DNA of 64,000 nt from positions 2,171,958-2,235,957 of the forward strand of contig NZ_JAKVOI010000001.1 in assembly GCF_022482905.1 (NCBI RefSeq), written 5' to 3'. Shown one piece after another: positions 1 to 9,370 of the stretch. Under the pieces are notes generated by a model. The model worked only from the letters and a program-made list of their open reading frames with translations. It searched no databases and was not told where the DNA came from. The stretch's first letter is position 1. Each line of letters starts with the position of its first letter. This DNA is from Clostridium sp. (lineage in GTDB: Bacteria; Bacillota; Clostridia; Clostridiales; Clostridiaceae). The position numbers and the translations under genes were made by a program.

Positions 1-1373
1 TTTATACTCTTGTCCAGCGGAAACAATATATTGAGGACATCCTCCTCACTGGCTCCCGGATAAAGACTGGTAATTCCCCTTTTGCTTATATATTCCCTGC
101 CAAATTTATCTAAATCCGGATTAAAGTACTTGCTGTACTGGTCGGAAGTCAGCTTCCCGGGCGATGAAAAGAGATTAGGATCATAACCAGGTCTGCTTGC
201 AAGTGCAATTACCCCGCCTGTCTTTACATCTATAACCACGGCTGCAGCCCTTGTTGCATTTGTAGTATCGGATCTTTCCTGCCCATAAGGATCGGACTGC
301 AATTGTTCCATTCTGCTATCAAGTGCTTTTTCTGCCGCTTCCTGAACATTTTTCTGTATCGTAAGCTGTACTGTATTTCCCGGAGAAGCTTTCTCTGTTC
401 CCATTTCCTCAATTATCTTTCCATTGCTGTTGAGCTTTACCCGTCTGCCTCCCTTTTTACCTTTGAGCTCATCCTCAAGTGCAGCTTCAATACCCGCCTG
501 TCCTACATAATCAGTATTTGGATCATAGCCCTTTGCCTTGTACTTATTGTAATCCGTACTGCTTATTTTGGATATATAACCCAGAACCGCAGAGGCCAGA
601 TCCTTGTTGGGATACGATCTCATAGGCTGGGTATTCACATCCACTCCTGGAAGATCATTGAGCATCTGGGAAAATTTCAATGCAGTAGCCTTGCTGATAT
701 TGGCTATTACAACCGGATCATATCCTGAAAAGCTGTGCATCTTTATAGTGTCCTTGATGATCATGAATCTTCTCTGTTCTTCAAGTGGATATTTATTGCT
801 TATTTGATACTGCTTCAATAAAAGCTTATATGTTTCTTCAGGTGAAATCTTAAGCAGTCTGTCATTTACCTGTTTTATAAGCTCATCCTCGGATATATTC
901 TCGTCCTTTTTCTTTATTTCTGATTCTATATCCTCATTCAATCCTCTGTCTCTCTTGAACTTTATCTCCAGATTTCTTCTCGTCTTTGGATCATCACTTC
1001 TGAATTCAAATTTAAAAGGATTTATTTTTAATTCAAAATCATCCTGCTGGTTTTCTCCATTTTTATCCAAAATTTCAAAAACCTTGTGCATCGTCTGAAA
1101 AAAGTGCTTGTCACTTTCATCCGTTTCATTATAAACCAGAGTATAGCTTTGGACACTTGTGGCAAGTACTTCTCCATTTCTATCCAGTATATCTCCCCGT
1201 GGAGCCTGATCAGATATCTCCCTTATAGACCTGTTGGTGGCGGTCTCTTTATATTGAGAACCCTTTACAACTTGAAGTGAAAAAAGCTTACCTATCATAA
1301 TACTGAAAATACTTACCATTATTATAACAAGTACAGTATATCTGGATAACTTCTCCTTTTCTTTCAGCTTCAT
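1..1373 (-). CDS. mrdA: Penicillin-binding protein 2 (elongasome transpeptidase), N-terminal part
   Basis: Class B penicillin-binding protein that cross-links peptidoglycan during cell elongation, in complex with MreBCD and RodA. The visible 457 residues start with a short cytoplasmic tail and one membrane anchor (about residues 10-30). The PBP dimerisation region follows, with APRGDILDRNGEVLA near residue 55 and YVGQAGIEAALEDELKG near 245. The transpeptidase domain has begun, but its SxxK serine lies beyond the window, so the gene is cut at the left edge and not broken. The ATG has an AAGGAATGGTGA ribosome-binding site and sits 15 bases after mreD. It is the last visible gene of the mre operon. 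An orthologous spoVD-type assignment is less likely given the mreBCD context. Confidence 0.93.
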   Translation of the reverse strand, partial: MKLKEKEKLSRYTVLVIIMVSIFSIMIGKLFSLQVVKGSQYKETATNRSIREISDQAPRGDILDRNGEVLATSVQSYTLVYNETDESDKHFFQTMHKVFEILDKNGENQQDDFELKINPFKFEFRSDDPKTRRNLEIKFKRDRGLNEDIESEIKKKDENISEDELIKQVNDRLLKISPEETYKLLLKQYQISNKYPLEEQRRFMIIKDTIKMHSFSGYDPVVIANISKATALKFSQMLNDLPGVDVNTQPMRSYPNKDLASAVLGYISKISSTDYNKYKAKGYDPNTDYVGQAGIEAALEDELKGKKGGRRVKLNSNGKIIEEMGTEKASPGNTVQLTIQKNVQEAAEKALDSRMEQLQSDPYGQERSDTTNATRAAAVVIDVKTGGVIALASRPGYDPNLFSSPGKLTSDQYSKYFNPDLDKFGREYISKRGITSLYPGASEEDVLNILFPLDKSI

Positions 1374-1388
1374 AAGATCACCATTCCT

Positions 1389-1880
1389 TTAAAATTTCCA
1401 TTCACTTATCATGTAACTCTTTCTGCAGAGTTTGTATACCATATTATACATAAATATACAAACGACCATATTATAAATACTTGTAAAAAATATATTTACC
1501 ATATTCACTTCGGCACCACTTAACCACAGTATGACAAAAAGCATCATTCCCTTTAATACTGATAAGAAAAAACAGGAAATTACAGGAATAAATTTCTTTT
1601 CTCTGAATATGTTGGATCCTATAAATCCTCCAATAACACATATTATCATGTTTACAAAAGAATTTATCCAGAATCCATCAATAAAATAAATGTCCTGAAG
1701 TATTCCAGTAAATACTCCCAGCCAAAGTCCTTCATAACTTCCGCTTATAATTGAATAAGATATGGCAAATACAAAGATCAGGCTGGGATATATTGTTTTT
1801 ATGGAGAAAAAAGGTACAACTGCATTGTCAAGTATAAAGAGTATTATAGATAGGGAAAATAATATTAATATCTTTTTCAT
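1389..1880 (-). CDS. mreD: Rod shape-determining protein MreD
   Basis: Small integral membrane component of the rod complex, 163 residues, the usual length for Firmicutes. It is almost entirely hydrophobic with about five membrane segments and carries the family-typical WLGVFTGILQDIYF stretch near residue 52. It lies between mreC and mrdA, with 11 bases to mreC. Its AAGGTGATGTGAT ribosome-binding site overlaps the mreC stop codon, suggesting translational coupling. The sequence is poorly conserved in this family, so the call rests largely on topology plus gene order. Confidence 0.92.
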   Translation of the reverse strand: MKKILILFSLSIILFILDNAVVPFFSIKTIYPSLIFVFAISYSIISGSYEGLWLGVFTGILQDIYFIDGFWINSFVNMIICVIGGFIGSNIFREKKFIPVISCFFLSVLKGMMLFVILWLSGAEVNMVNIFFTSIYNMVVCIFMYNMVYKLCRKSYMISEWKF

Positions 1881-1891
1881 ATCACATCACC

Positions 1892-2752
1892 TTAGTACTT
1901 CACATCTATTTGATTTTTTGGAACTACTATAAGTACCTCCTGAATTTTGTCAAAATCCACATAAGGTTTTATTACAGCATTTTTCATTACCTTGCCTTTA
2001 TCCAATTCCACACTTATGACACTTCCAATTCTTATCCCCTTTGGATAAGAATTATCAATTCCAGAGGTCAATATACTATCTCCCTTCTTAATTTTGGAAT
2101 CAACCGGAAGATAATATATTTTTGCAAGCAAATTATTGGATTTATCTCTATATCCTTTAACAATCCCCTGTCCATAAATTTCATCCGAATTTTCCTTTTT
2201 CTCAGGTTCACCACCTACAGCAAGGTTTTCATTTGCAAGGGACTGGACTATGGACCAGTTTTTTTCCACATGTGTTACCTGTCCTACAAGCCCATCAGAT
2301 GTAAGAGCAACCATCCGCCTTTTTATGCCGTCATTGCTTCCCCTGTTTATGGTAAATTGATCAAGAACATTGTTTCCGCCCTTGCCTATTATGTCACATC
2401 CTATATATTTATATTCAGCTCTTTCCTTTTTAAAGTCCAGTTCTTTCCTTAAACTGACATTTTCATTTTTTAGAGAATTATATTCTACAAGCTTATTTTC
2501 CAATTCACTATTTTTCTTAATAAGTTCTTCATTCTGGCTTTTCACAACAGAAAAGTTTATTATAAAACTCAGAAACTGTTTTATACCATTATTTAATTTG
2601 TAAACTCCGCCCTGTATAGAATTAAATGTAACTCCTGCAGTATTTCTCATAAAAAATACATTATTATTTTTTACACTAAAAGAAATTAAAATTAAAAATG
2701 TAACTGACAGTACGACTATAGTAACCGCCAGTTTATTTCTAAAGAATTTCAT
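1892..2752 (-). CDS. mreC: Rod shape-determining protein MreC
   Basis: Bitopic membrane protein of 286 residues that links cytoplasmic MreB filaments to extracytoplasmic PBP2. It has an N-terminal anchor (about residues 8-26) and a coiled-coil stretch (about 68-110, with ELIKKNSELENKLVEYNSL). The periplasm-facing beta-barrel core follows, with VGQVTHVEKNWSIVQSL and GDSILTSGIDNSYPKGIRIG. It starts 8 bases after mreB and has only a weak ribosome-binding site, so it is probably translated by coupling to mreB. Confidence 0.95.
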   Translation of the reverse strand: MKFFRNKLAVTIVVLSVTFLILISFSVKNNNVFFMRNTAGVTFNSIQGGVYKLNNGIKQFLSFIINFSVVKSQNEELIKKNSELENKLVEYNSLKNENVSLRKELDFKKERAEYKYIGCDIIGKGGNNVLDQFTINRGSNDGIKRRMVALTSDGLVGQVTHVEKNWSIVQSLANENLAVGGEPEKKENSDEIYGQGIVKGYRDKSNNLLAKIYYLPVDSKIKKGDSILTSGIDNSYPKGIRIGSVISVELDKGKVMKNAVIKPYVDFDKIQEVLIVVPKNQIDVKY

Positions 2753-2759
2753 AATACCG

Positions 2760-3770
<1,011 letters not shown>

Positions 3771-3790
3771 TTATATTTCTCCTTTCAATT

Positions 3791-4477
3791 TCACAATATT
3801 CCCTTTTCTTTCAAGCTTATATATTTTCCATTGCCTATTATCAAATGGTCAATGAGTTGTATTCCCAAAATTTCTCCACATTCATTCAATCTATATGTAA
3901 CCTTGATATCTTCGTTGCTTGGAGATGGATCCCCTGATGGATGATTGTGGCATACTATTATTGAGGCACTGCTCTTTTTAATGGCATCGTTGAAAACCTC
4001 CCTTGGATGTACTATGGAAGAATTCAAGCTGCCTATAAATACTCTCTTAACACCTATAACTATATTTTTCGTGTTTAGCATTATAACCACAAGATTCTCC
4101 TGTTTCAAGGATCTCATCTCTTTCATCACAAGCATGGCAGCATCTTTGGAATTACATATCTTATAACTATCACCATCTCTAAAAGATACAAATCTTTTTG
4201 AAAGTTCTACTACGGCCAAAAGTTTGGCGGCCTTTGCCTTTCCAATTCCATTTATGCTGACAAGCTCCTCCATTGTAGATTCCATGATTCCATTTAATCC
4301 ACCCTTATTATGTATAATCCTGCTGCTTAAAGACATTATATTTTCTCTCTTGCTTCCCGAGCCAAGGAGTACAGCCAAAAGTTCCACATTGGACAGTATT
4401 TCCGGGCCATATATGAAAAGTCTTTCCCTCGGTCTTTCATTTTCAGGTAAATCCTTGATTTTTAACATTCTATCCAT
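3791..4477 (-). CDS. radC: RadC family JAB-domain protein (UPF0758)
   Basis: 228-residue RadC-like protein. An N-terminal helix-hairpin-helix region (ELVSINGIGKAKAAKLLAV, about 70-88) suggests DNA binding. The C-terminal JAB/MPN domain has the metalloprotease-like signature VCHNHPSGDPSPSNED (about 175-190), with two histidines and an aspartate placed to bind zinc. The original link to radiation repair in E. coli was later withdrawn and the cellular role is unsettled. It sits between maf and mreB with 15-20 base gaps, the common clostridial arrangement. The ATG is set by an AGGGGATC site 7 bases upstream. Confidence 0.93.
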   Translation of the reverse strand: MDRMLKIKDLPENERPRERLFIYGPEILSNVELLAVLLGSGSKRENIMSLSSRIIHNKGGLNGIMESTMEELVSINGIGKAKAAKLLAVVELSKRFVSFRDGDSYKICNSKDAAMLVMKEMRSLKQENLVVIMLNTKNIVIGVKRVFIGSLNSSIVHPREVFNDAIKKSSASIIVCHNHPSGDPSPSNEDIKVTYRLNECGEILGIQLIDHLIIGNGKYISLKEKGIL

Positions 4478-4492
4478 ACAAGATCCCCTTAA

Positions 4493-5071
4493 CTATAGAT
4501 TTACCCCCATTCCCGTTAGCATTTCACGGAGCTTGTTAAGCGGAAGTCCTACTACATTATAATAGCATCCGTGAATTTTAGGTACAAATACTCCTCCATA
4601 TCCCTGAATTCCATATGCACCAGCCTTATCCTTATATTCTGATGTATTCAAGTATTTCTCTATCTGTTCATCCGATATATCAGAGAATCTAACAGTTGTT
4701 TTAACAAAATCCCTTTTTATAAGCCCTGAAGCTTTGTTTATAATTGCTACCCCGGAGTATACATCATGCTCATTTGCACTTAAAGATTTCAACATATTAA
4801 AGGCATCATCTCTGTCCCTTGGTTTACCAAGTATGTTTCCCCTGAAATATACAACAGTATCACACCCTATTATAATGGTATTCATTTCTCTCATCTTGCT
4901 GCATACATCCTGGGCCTTCCCCAAAGCCAAATTCATAACGTATTCGCCGCAATTTCCCCGGAAATCAATACTTTCTTCGCAGAAACTGCTTGCATATATA
5001 TCAAAATTATCTATTAGTTTCCCTAAAAGCTGTCTTCTCCTTATGGATGAGGAAGCCAACACAATTTTCAT
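4493..5071 (-). CDS. maf: Maf family nucleoside triphosphate pyrophosphatase
   Basis: 192-residue Maf/YhdE protein that hydrolyses non-canonical or surplus nucleoside triphosphates (dTTP, UTP and modified forms) to monophosphates. It shows the N-terminal ASSSIRRRQLL substrate loop, the GCDTVV metal-binding motif, GKPRDRDDAFNML, and the ending GCYYNVVGLPLNKL. A GTG three codons earlier is also possible, but the AGGGAA site is better spaced for the ATG chosen here. It is the second gene of the DUF4321-maf-radC-mre operon. Confidence 0.95.
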   Translation of the reverse strand: MKIVLASSSIRRRQLLGKLIDNFDIYASSFCEESIDFRGNCGEYVMNLALGKAQDVCSKMREMNTIIIGCDTVVYFRGNILGKPRDRDDAFNMLKSLSANEHDVYSGVAIINKASGLIKRDFVKTTVRFSDISDEQIEKYLNTSEYKDKAGAYGIQGYGGVFVPKIHGCYYNVVGLPLNKLREMLTGMGVNL

Positions 5072-5084
5072 ATTCTTCACTTCC

Positions 5085-5345
5085 CTAGTACCTTCTATAT
5101 AATATTATAGCCACAATTACGCCTATTATAGTCATTATATTGGCATTAAAATTTATTCCCAAAGTTATTGTCATAATTTTAAAACTCAATGAAAGAGGCT
5201 CCTTCATCCCTATTTCATATGAATTCTTTAAAAATTTCAAAACACTAAAGCTATTTCCCAATGCATCTCCTATAAGGCTTCCAGCTATTGCACCCAACAG
5301 TATAATAAACCATAAAAAAGCTGCATTTTTACCCGTCCCCTTCAC
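5085..5345 (-). CDS. DUF4321 family small membrane protein
   Basis: 86-residue hydrophobic protein with a membrane segment at about 10-25, an amphipathic middle that includes GMKEPLSLSFKIMTITLGI, and a second membrane segment at the C-terminus. It matches the DUF4321 family commonly found just upstream of maf in clostridia; its function is unknown. I choose the GTG at 5345 because an AGGGGG site lies 6 bases upstream. An ATG seven codons earlier has no ribosome-binding site. It is probably the first gene of the cell-shape operon. Confidence 0.75.
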   Translation of the reverse strand: MKGTGKNAAFLWFIILLGAIAGSLIGDALGNSFSVLKFLKNSYEIGMKEPLSLSFKIMTITLGINFNANIMTIIGVIVAIILYRRY

Positions 5346-5447
5346 GTAAATCCCCCTAATTAACAATATATCTAATATAGTTTATCATTTAATATAATTA
5401 TAAACAAGTGTATATATTATTGTTTAAAAAAATTTTTTATTTAATCA

Positions 5448-5494
5448 TAAAAGTGGCAGATATGATGTTAAATTACCCATACCAGCCACTTTTA
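5448..5494 (-). terminator. Imperfect hairpin terminator after the SPOR gene
   Basis: A 10-bp stem (TAAAAGTGGC with GCCACTTTTA) extended by a further imperfect stem, about 20 bases downstream of the SPOR gene stop codon. On the minus strand it is followed by an A/T-rich stretch with runs of T. It separates the SPOR gene from the maf-mre operon. Confidence 0.55.
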
Positions 5495-5516
5495 ATCATA
5501 CATACTTAAAAATAAT

Positions 5517-6245
5517 CTATTTTATTTTTTTGAGTATATTATATATATATATATAATTTTCTTCACAGTTATTCGGAGTAATGTTTCCCTGCATGCCTCC
5601 TATATGTTTTTTCAAATCATCCAGCAGGGCAAAATTTTTAGTGCTTCTATCTACATCCTTCAATGATGAACACCATTTTTTTAGATCATCGGTCTTTACA
5701 TATTCAACATCATTATCAGCAAACTTATTTAATATCTGCAGATAGGCACTTATTATTTCTACTATTTCAGTATTACACAAGCTATCCTTTTTTACAGTAA
5801 AGTTCATATTTGAGTTGTCAATTTTTTGTGCTGCAAGCGATTTTATTATATTCTTTGCATTGTCAGATGTATATATTCCAAGAAAAGTTCTTATCTTGCC
5901 ATTTTCTTCAACAAAAAATGGTGTTCCATATTTCAACAGCAGCTGTTTTTCTTTTGCTGCATTATTCTTGTCCTGATATATTCCTCCCTGCACTGCTGTA
6001 AATTTTACTTCTGTTCCATCTACCGCAGCCTTTTCATCACTTTTTCCTGTATCAGTGTTACTATGACTTATAGTTCTATCAGTATTATCCATGCTTTGGG
6101 AGGCCTCTTTGGAATCATAGCTGTTCATAAGCAGTTTAGACGCAGCAGTTCCTATAATAAACGCTGCAACAAGTATAATTGCTATCATAAATATAAAAGT
6201 TTTTGTACCTTTCTCCCTCTTGAGATCATATCGTGTGTAATTCAT
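5517..6245 (-). CDS. Membrane-anchored SPOR-domain protein
   Basis: 242 residues: a short basic cytoplasmic N-terminus, one membrane helix (about 17-38), a Ser/Asp/Lys-rich linker (about 40-75), then a SPOR-like fold at about 78-150. The SPOR region begins FTAVQGGIYQDKNNA and includes FVEENGKIRTFLGIYTSD. The remaining C-terminus is helical and unassigned. SPOR domains bind denuded glycan strands at division or sporulation septa, which fits its place next to the cell-shape operon. It has its own GAGGTG ribosome-binding site and is flanked by terminators, so it is probably monocistronic. Confidence 0.75.
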   Translation of the reverse strand: MNYTRYDLKREKGTKTFIFMIAIILVAAFIIGTAASKLLMNSYDSKEASQSMDNTDRTISHSNTDTGKSDEKAAVDGTEVKFTAVQGGIYQDKNNAAKEKQLLLKYGTPFFVEENGKIRTFLGIYTSDNAKNIIKSLAAQKIDNSNMNFTVKKDSLCNTEIVEIISAYLQILNKFADNDVEYVKTDDLKKWCSSLKDVDRSTKNFALLDDLKKHIGGMQGNITPNNCEENYIYIYNILKKIK

Positions 6246-6339
6246 TTTTTCACCTCATTTTTTCTAAATGTTTATACTATATTTATATATAAGTATCAGG
6301 TGAAAAAAATATTACCTTTTTAAGGCAATTTCATATAAA

Positions 6340-6378
6340 AAATCACTATCGATCTGTAAAATACTACAATAGTGATTT
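6340..6378 (-). terminator. Rho-independent terminator of the thr operon
   Basis: Perfect 10-bp stem AAATCACTAT/ATAGTGATTT, loop of about 19 bases, followed on the minus strand by a T-run (TTTTTTATATG). It lies 17 bases after the thrB stop. Confidence 0.8.
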
Positions 6379-6394
6379 AATTTCCTATATAAAT

Positions 6395-7297
6395 TTATTT
6401 CAAAAGCTTTACTCCATTCAAATCCGGTTCAAGCAAAATTACATTCCATTCATCTTCAAGTCCACTTAAAAACTTCTTAATTGAATTCATAAATTCACCT
6501 TTGTTCTCGTCAGCGATTACTGCCATTAACGTCGGCCCCGAACCACTTATAAATTCACCAACGGAACCCAGCTCTTTACATTCTTCAAAAATGAGTTCAC
6601 AATTTTTTATAAGATTTTTCCTATAAGGCTGATGAATTCTGTCCTGAAAACAGACCCTGAGTGTGTCAAGCTCACTGTTGTTCAAGGCATTTACAAGCAT
6701 TGCAGCCCTAGATACATTAAATATACAGTCTTCCTTTGAATAGGATTTAGGAAGAACCTTCCTTGAAAGTGCAGTATTTACTTCAAAAGAAGGAATCATC
6801 GCCACAAATTTCAACTGAAGTGGCAGGTTAACCCGTGAATAAGTTATTTTGTTATCTTCCTTTAGAGAGATTACCATGCCTCCCAATGCCGCAGGTGCTA
6901 CATTATCTGGATGGCCCTCTATTTCAGTAGCCAGCGAAATCAAGTCATCTATAGACATATTGCTGCCAATAATTGAATTTGCAGCTGCTATACCTCCAAC
7001 TATACAGGAAGAACTGCTGCCAAGCCCCCTTGACATTGGTATGTCACACTTTGTAACGTCTATTTTCACACCATCACAAAAATAATCCTGTCTTTCCATA
7101 GTAGTCTTTATACTCTTATATATTAAGTTATCTCTAAAATCTCCAGGAGCTCTAATTCCTTTATTGTATATCTCTGTTTCACCATTTATTTCCTCAACTT
7201 CAATTTCATTGTACAGATTTAGAGCCATTCCTAAAGTATCAAATCCCGATCCCATATTGGCAGTAGTGGCCGGTATTCTGACTTTAATTTTAGACAT
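6395..7297 (-). CDS. thrB: Homoserine kinase
   Basis: GHMP-family kinase of 300 residues that phosphorylates homoserine to O-phosphohomoserine, the substrate of threonine synthase. It shows the N-terminal PATTANMGSGFDTLGMAL, the GHMP ATP-binding loop MSRGLGSSSSCIVGGIAAAN (about 88-107), and the late GEFISGSGPTLMAVI motif. It has a strong GGGGAGG ribosome-binding site and lies 54 bases downstream of hom. The partner thrC is separate, at about 36-37 kb. Confidence 0.97.
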   Translation of the reverse strand: MSKIKVRIPATTANMGSGFDTLGMALNLYNEIEVEEINGETEIYNKGIRAPGDFRDNLIYKSIKTTMERQDYFCDGVKIDVTKCDIPMSRGLGSSSSCIVGGIAAANSIIGSNMSIDDLISLATEIEGHPDNVAPAALGGMVISLKEDNKITYSRVNLPLQLKFVAMIPSFEVNTALSRKVLPKSYSKEDCIFNVSRAAMLVNALNNSELDTLRVCFQDRIHQPYRKNLIKNCELIFEECKELGSVGEFISGSGPTLMAVIADENKGEFMNSIKKFLSGLEDEWNVILLEPDLNGVKLLK

Positions 7298-7351
7298 GTT
7301 ATATCCTCCCCTTTAACATTCAAGTTCATAAAATTCCAGCACGAAAAGAAA

Positions 7352-8593
7352 CTACTTGTCTAAAATCAACAATTTCTTTATGGATTCAACAAATTCACTT
7401 TGTTTTACAGCCTCCATGTATTTGTCAATTTCACATTCACTTTCCGCTTTTACAAAGGCAGCAACTTCATTTTCATCCTTTGAAACTGCATTGGAGAAAA
7501 TGTAACTGTTCCCAAAATTATCAGTAATGCTTTCAATAACCTTTATTCTGTCATTTGTCTTTACTCTGAGAAGCCATTTGCCTTCCGAGTCCCAGTTTTT
7601 ATTTACTTCTGCTTTTTCATCATTTAAGGAAATAACCTCATCTTTATGCATGATTATATCTGCAATATCAGCAAATACCGAACTTGCCGTAGGGAACATT
7701 CCCGCTCCTTTTCCAGAAAACATCACATCACCTACTGCATCGCCTTTCACTAAAATTGCATTGTACTCATCCTCAATTCTTCCAAGTACGGAATTTTCCT
7801 TTATCATAACAGGTCTCACAGATGCATATACACGGTCATTGTATTTTTTGCTGATTCCAAGAAGTTTTATGCTGCATCCTTCCATTTTTGCATATCTGAA
7901 ATCTTCCTGATCGATACAGGTAATTCCTTCTATTTTCATATCTTTCCAATACACTCTTTTATTATACGCTATAGTAGAAAGTATGGATAATTTTCTTGCC
8001 GCATCATAGCCCTTCACATCCGAATCAGGATTTGCCTCTGCAAATCCGAGTTTCTGAGCAAGCTTCAGCGCATCTTGATAATCCATATTTTCATGATTCA
8101 TTTTCGAAAGTATAAAATTAGTGGTACCATTTAATATGCACTCTATACTCTCTATTTCATTTCCAACAAGACAGTCATTCATTGATTTCAGTATAGGTAT
8201 TCCTCCTCCAACACTTGCTTCAAAATGAATTGTAACCCCATTCTGATTTGCCAGATTCAAAAGTTCATGCCCATATTCTGCTATCAAATCCTTATTGGCT
8301 GTAACAACATGTTTTTTCATTTTTAAAGCTCTCTTTACATATTCATAGGAGGGATTGAGCCCTCCCATAGCTTCTACAACTATATCAACTCTTTTTCTGA
8401 AAATATCCTCTATATTGTCGGTCAACAGGTTTTTATTCTTGCTGCCAACATGCTTTTCAATATTTCTAACTAAAATATTGGATATTTCAAGTTCCTCATT
8501 CAATCTGTTTTTAAATTTATCCTTATTTTTTGATATGAGTTCAGCTACCCCACTGCCTACAACCCCATATCCAAGCATAGCTATAACCGCCAT
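7352..8593 (-). CDS. hom: Homoserine dehydrogenase
   Basis: 413-residue NAD(P)-dependent enzyme that reduces aspartate semialdehyde to homoserine. It has an N-terminal Rossmann motif (MLGYGVVGSGVAEL), the VVTANKDLIAEYG and VGGGIPILKSM motifs, and the catalytic-domain signature LNGTTNFILSKM with GFAEANPDSDVKGYDAARK. A C-terminal ACT-like region (about 345-413) is suited to threonine feedback, as in the 430-residue Firmicute enzymes. Its start has an AAGGGAGG site. It lies downstream of the ACT-domain regulator and upstream of thrB. Confidence 0.97.
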   Translation of the reverse strand: MAVIAMLGYGVVGSGVAELISKNKDKFKNRLNEELEISNILVRNIEKHVGSKNKNLLTDNIEDIFRKRVDIVVEAMGGLNPSYEYVKRALKMKKHVVTANKDLIAEYGHELLNLANQNGVTIHFEASVGGGIPILKSMNDCLVGNEIESIECILNGTTNFILSKMNHENMDYQDALKLAQKLGFAEANPDSDVKGYDAARKLSILSTIAYNKRVYWKDMKIEGITCIDQEDFRYAKMEGCSIKLLGISKKYNDRVYASVRPVMIKENSVLGRIEDEYNAILVKGDAVGDVMFSGKGAGMFPTASSVFADIADIIMHKDEVISLNDEKAEVNKNWDSEGKWLLRVKTNDRIKVIESITDNFGNSYIFSNAVSKDENEVAAFVKAESECEIDKYMEAVKQSEFVESIKKLLILDK

Positions 8594-8622
8594 GTTTATA
8601 TGCCTCCCTTTTATTTATATAT

Positions 8623-8651
8623 AAAAATCCAGCCTTATTAAGGCAGATTTT
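8623..8651 (-). terminator. Hairpin between the ACT-domain gene and hom
   Basis: Stem AAAATC..GCCTT/AAGGC..GATTTT with one bulged position, followed on the minus strand by TTTTTATA. It lies directly after the ACT gene stop and before hom, so it may end some transcripts while letting others read into hom-thrB. Confidence 0.6.
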
Positions 8652-8654
8652 ATA

Positions 8655-9092
8655 TTACTCAACTGCTACAAGTCTCACACTTACTACACTGTCTATAGAT
8701 TCCAGTTCCTCAACCAGCTGGTTGGTGTCAACAGAAAGCTTTGACGCATCAAAAGTTATAGAAACACTGGCTGCATTGTTTATAGGTATATCCTGATTTA
8801 TAGTGAGTATGTTTCCATGATTTTGTGCTATCTTGTCAATTATCTTTGACAGCGTACCTGCTTTGTGCAAGATCATAAACCCAAGTGTAATCTTGTGCCC
8901 CACTGTACCTTCCGACATTGCAAACACTGAATCCTTGTATTTATAATAAGTGCTTCTGCTTATTCCAACCTCTTTCGTTCCCTGTGATATGTCCTTCACC
9001 TTTCCGGTCCTGAGAAGTTCCTTAACTTTCACAACTTTTAGAAATACGTCTGGAAGGATCTCCGAATCGATTATCAAAAATTTATTGTTCAT
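8655..9092 (-). CDS. UPF0735 ACT-domain protein (PheB-like)
   Basis: 145 residues: an N-terminal helix-turn-helix-like segment (VKDISQGTKEVGISRSTYYKYKD split around residues 32-54) and a C-terminal ACT domain (about 70-143, with GTLSKIIDKIAQNHGNILTINQD). It belongs to the UPF0735 family, called PheB in Bacillus, which sits next to homoserine or phenylalanine pathway genes. A likely role is an amino-acid-sensing regulator of hom-thrB, but that is inference. The AAGGAAG site just before the ATG supports the start. Confidence 0.85.
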   Translation of the reverse strand: MNNKFLIIDSEILPDVFLKVVKVKELLRTGKVKDISQGTKEVGISRSTYYKYKDSVFAMSEGTVGHKITLGFMILHKAGTLSKIIDKIAQNHGNILTINQDIPINNAASVSITFDASKLSVDTNQLVEELESIDSVVSVRLVAVE

Positions 9093-9115
9093 AGCTTCCT
9101 TTCTGTACGTCTTTC

Positions 9116-9131
9116 GCGTACAAATGTACGC
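9116..9131 (-). promoter_or_regulatory. Palindrome in the leader of the ACT-domain gene
   Basis: Perfect inverted repeat GCGTACA-AA-TGTACGC, about 25 bases upstream of the start codon, with another GTACG at 9105-9109. It could be an operator, possibly for autoregulation by the ACT/HTH protein, or an mRNA hairpin. It is otherwise uncharacterised. Confidence 0.4.
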
Positions 9132-9231
9132 TCTTGAAATTTATATTTTTTATATTAGCATATATTAGCTAAAAATTCAACATATTTTTCATCATGCCTG
9201 TCCCTTTGATATCACCATTTCTCCATGTATT

Positions 9232-9272
9232 AAAACGTTGACATTTATTATTATAATAAATGTCAACGTTTT
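9232..9272. repeat. Near-perfect 41-base palindrome
   Basis: The left arm AAAACGTTGACATTTATTA is exactly mirrored on the right around an AT-rich centre, giving a stem of about 20 bp. It lies between the kimA terminator and the ACT-domain gene and is not needed as a second terminator for a converging gene. It may be a tandem terminator or an operator. Confidence 0.6.
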
Positions 9273-9318
9273 ATATAATTAATATCTTATAAAACTGGCG
9301 CTATAATCACATTAATAC

Positions 9319-9360
9319 AAAAGATTGGACTTCAAAAATATTTTTGAAGTCCAATCTTTT
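9319..9360 (-). terminator. Terminator of the KimA-type transporter gene
   Basis: Perfect 21-bp palindrome with arms beginning AAAAGATTGGACTTC and ending GAAGTCCAATCTTTT, 10 bases after the stop codon and followed by T-rich sequence on the minus strand. Confidence 0.8.
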
Positions 9361-9370
9361 ATACAGAATC

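Noticed and set aside
303-1280. Plus-strand ORFs opposite mrdA
   Set aside because: They lack ribosome-binding sites and lie antisense to a clear PBP2 gene.
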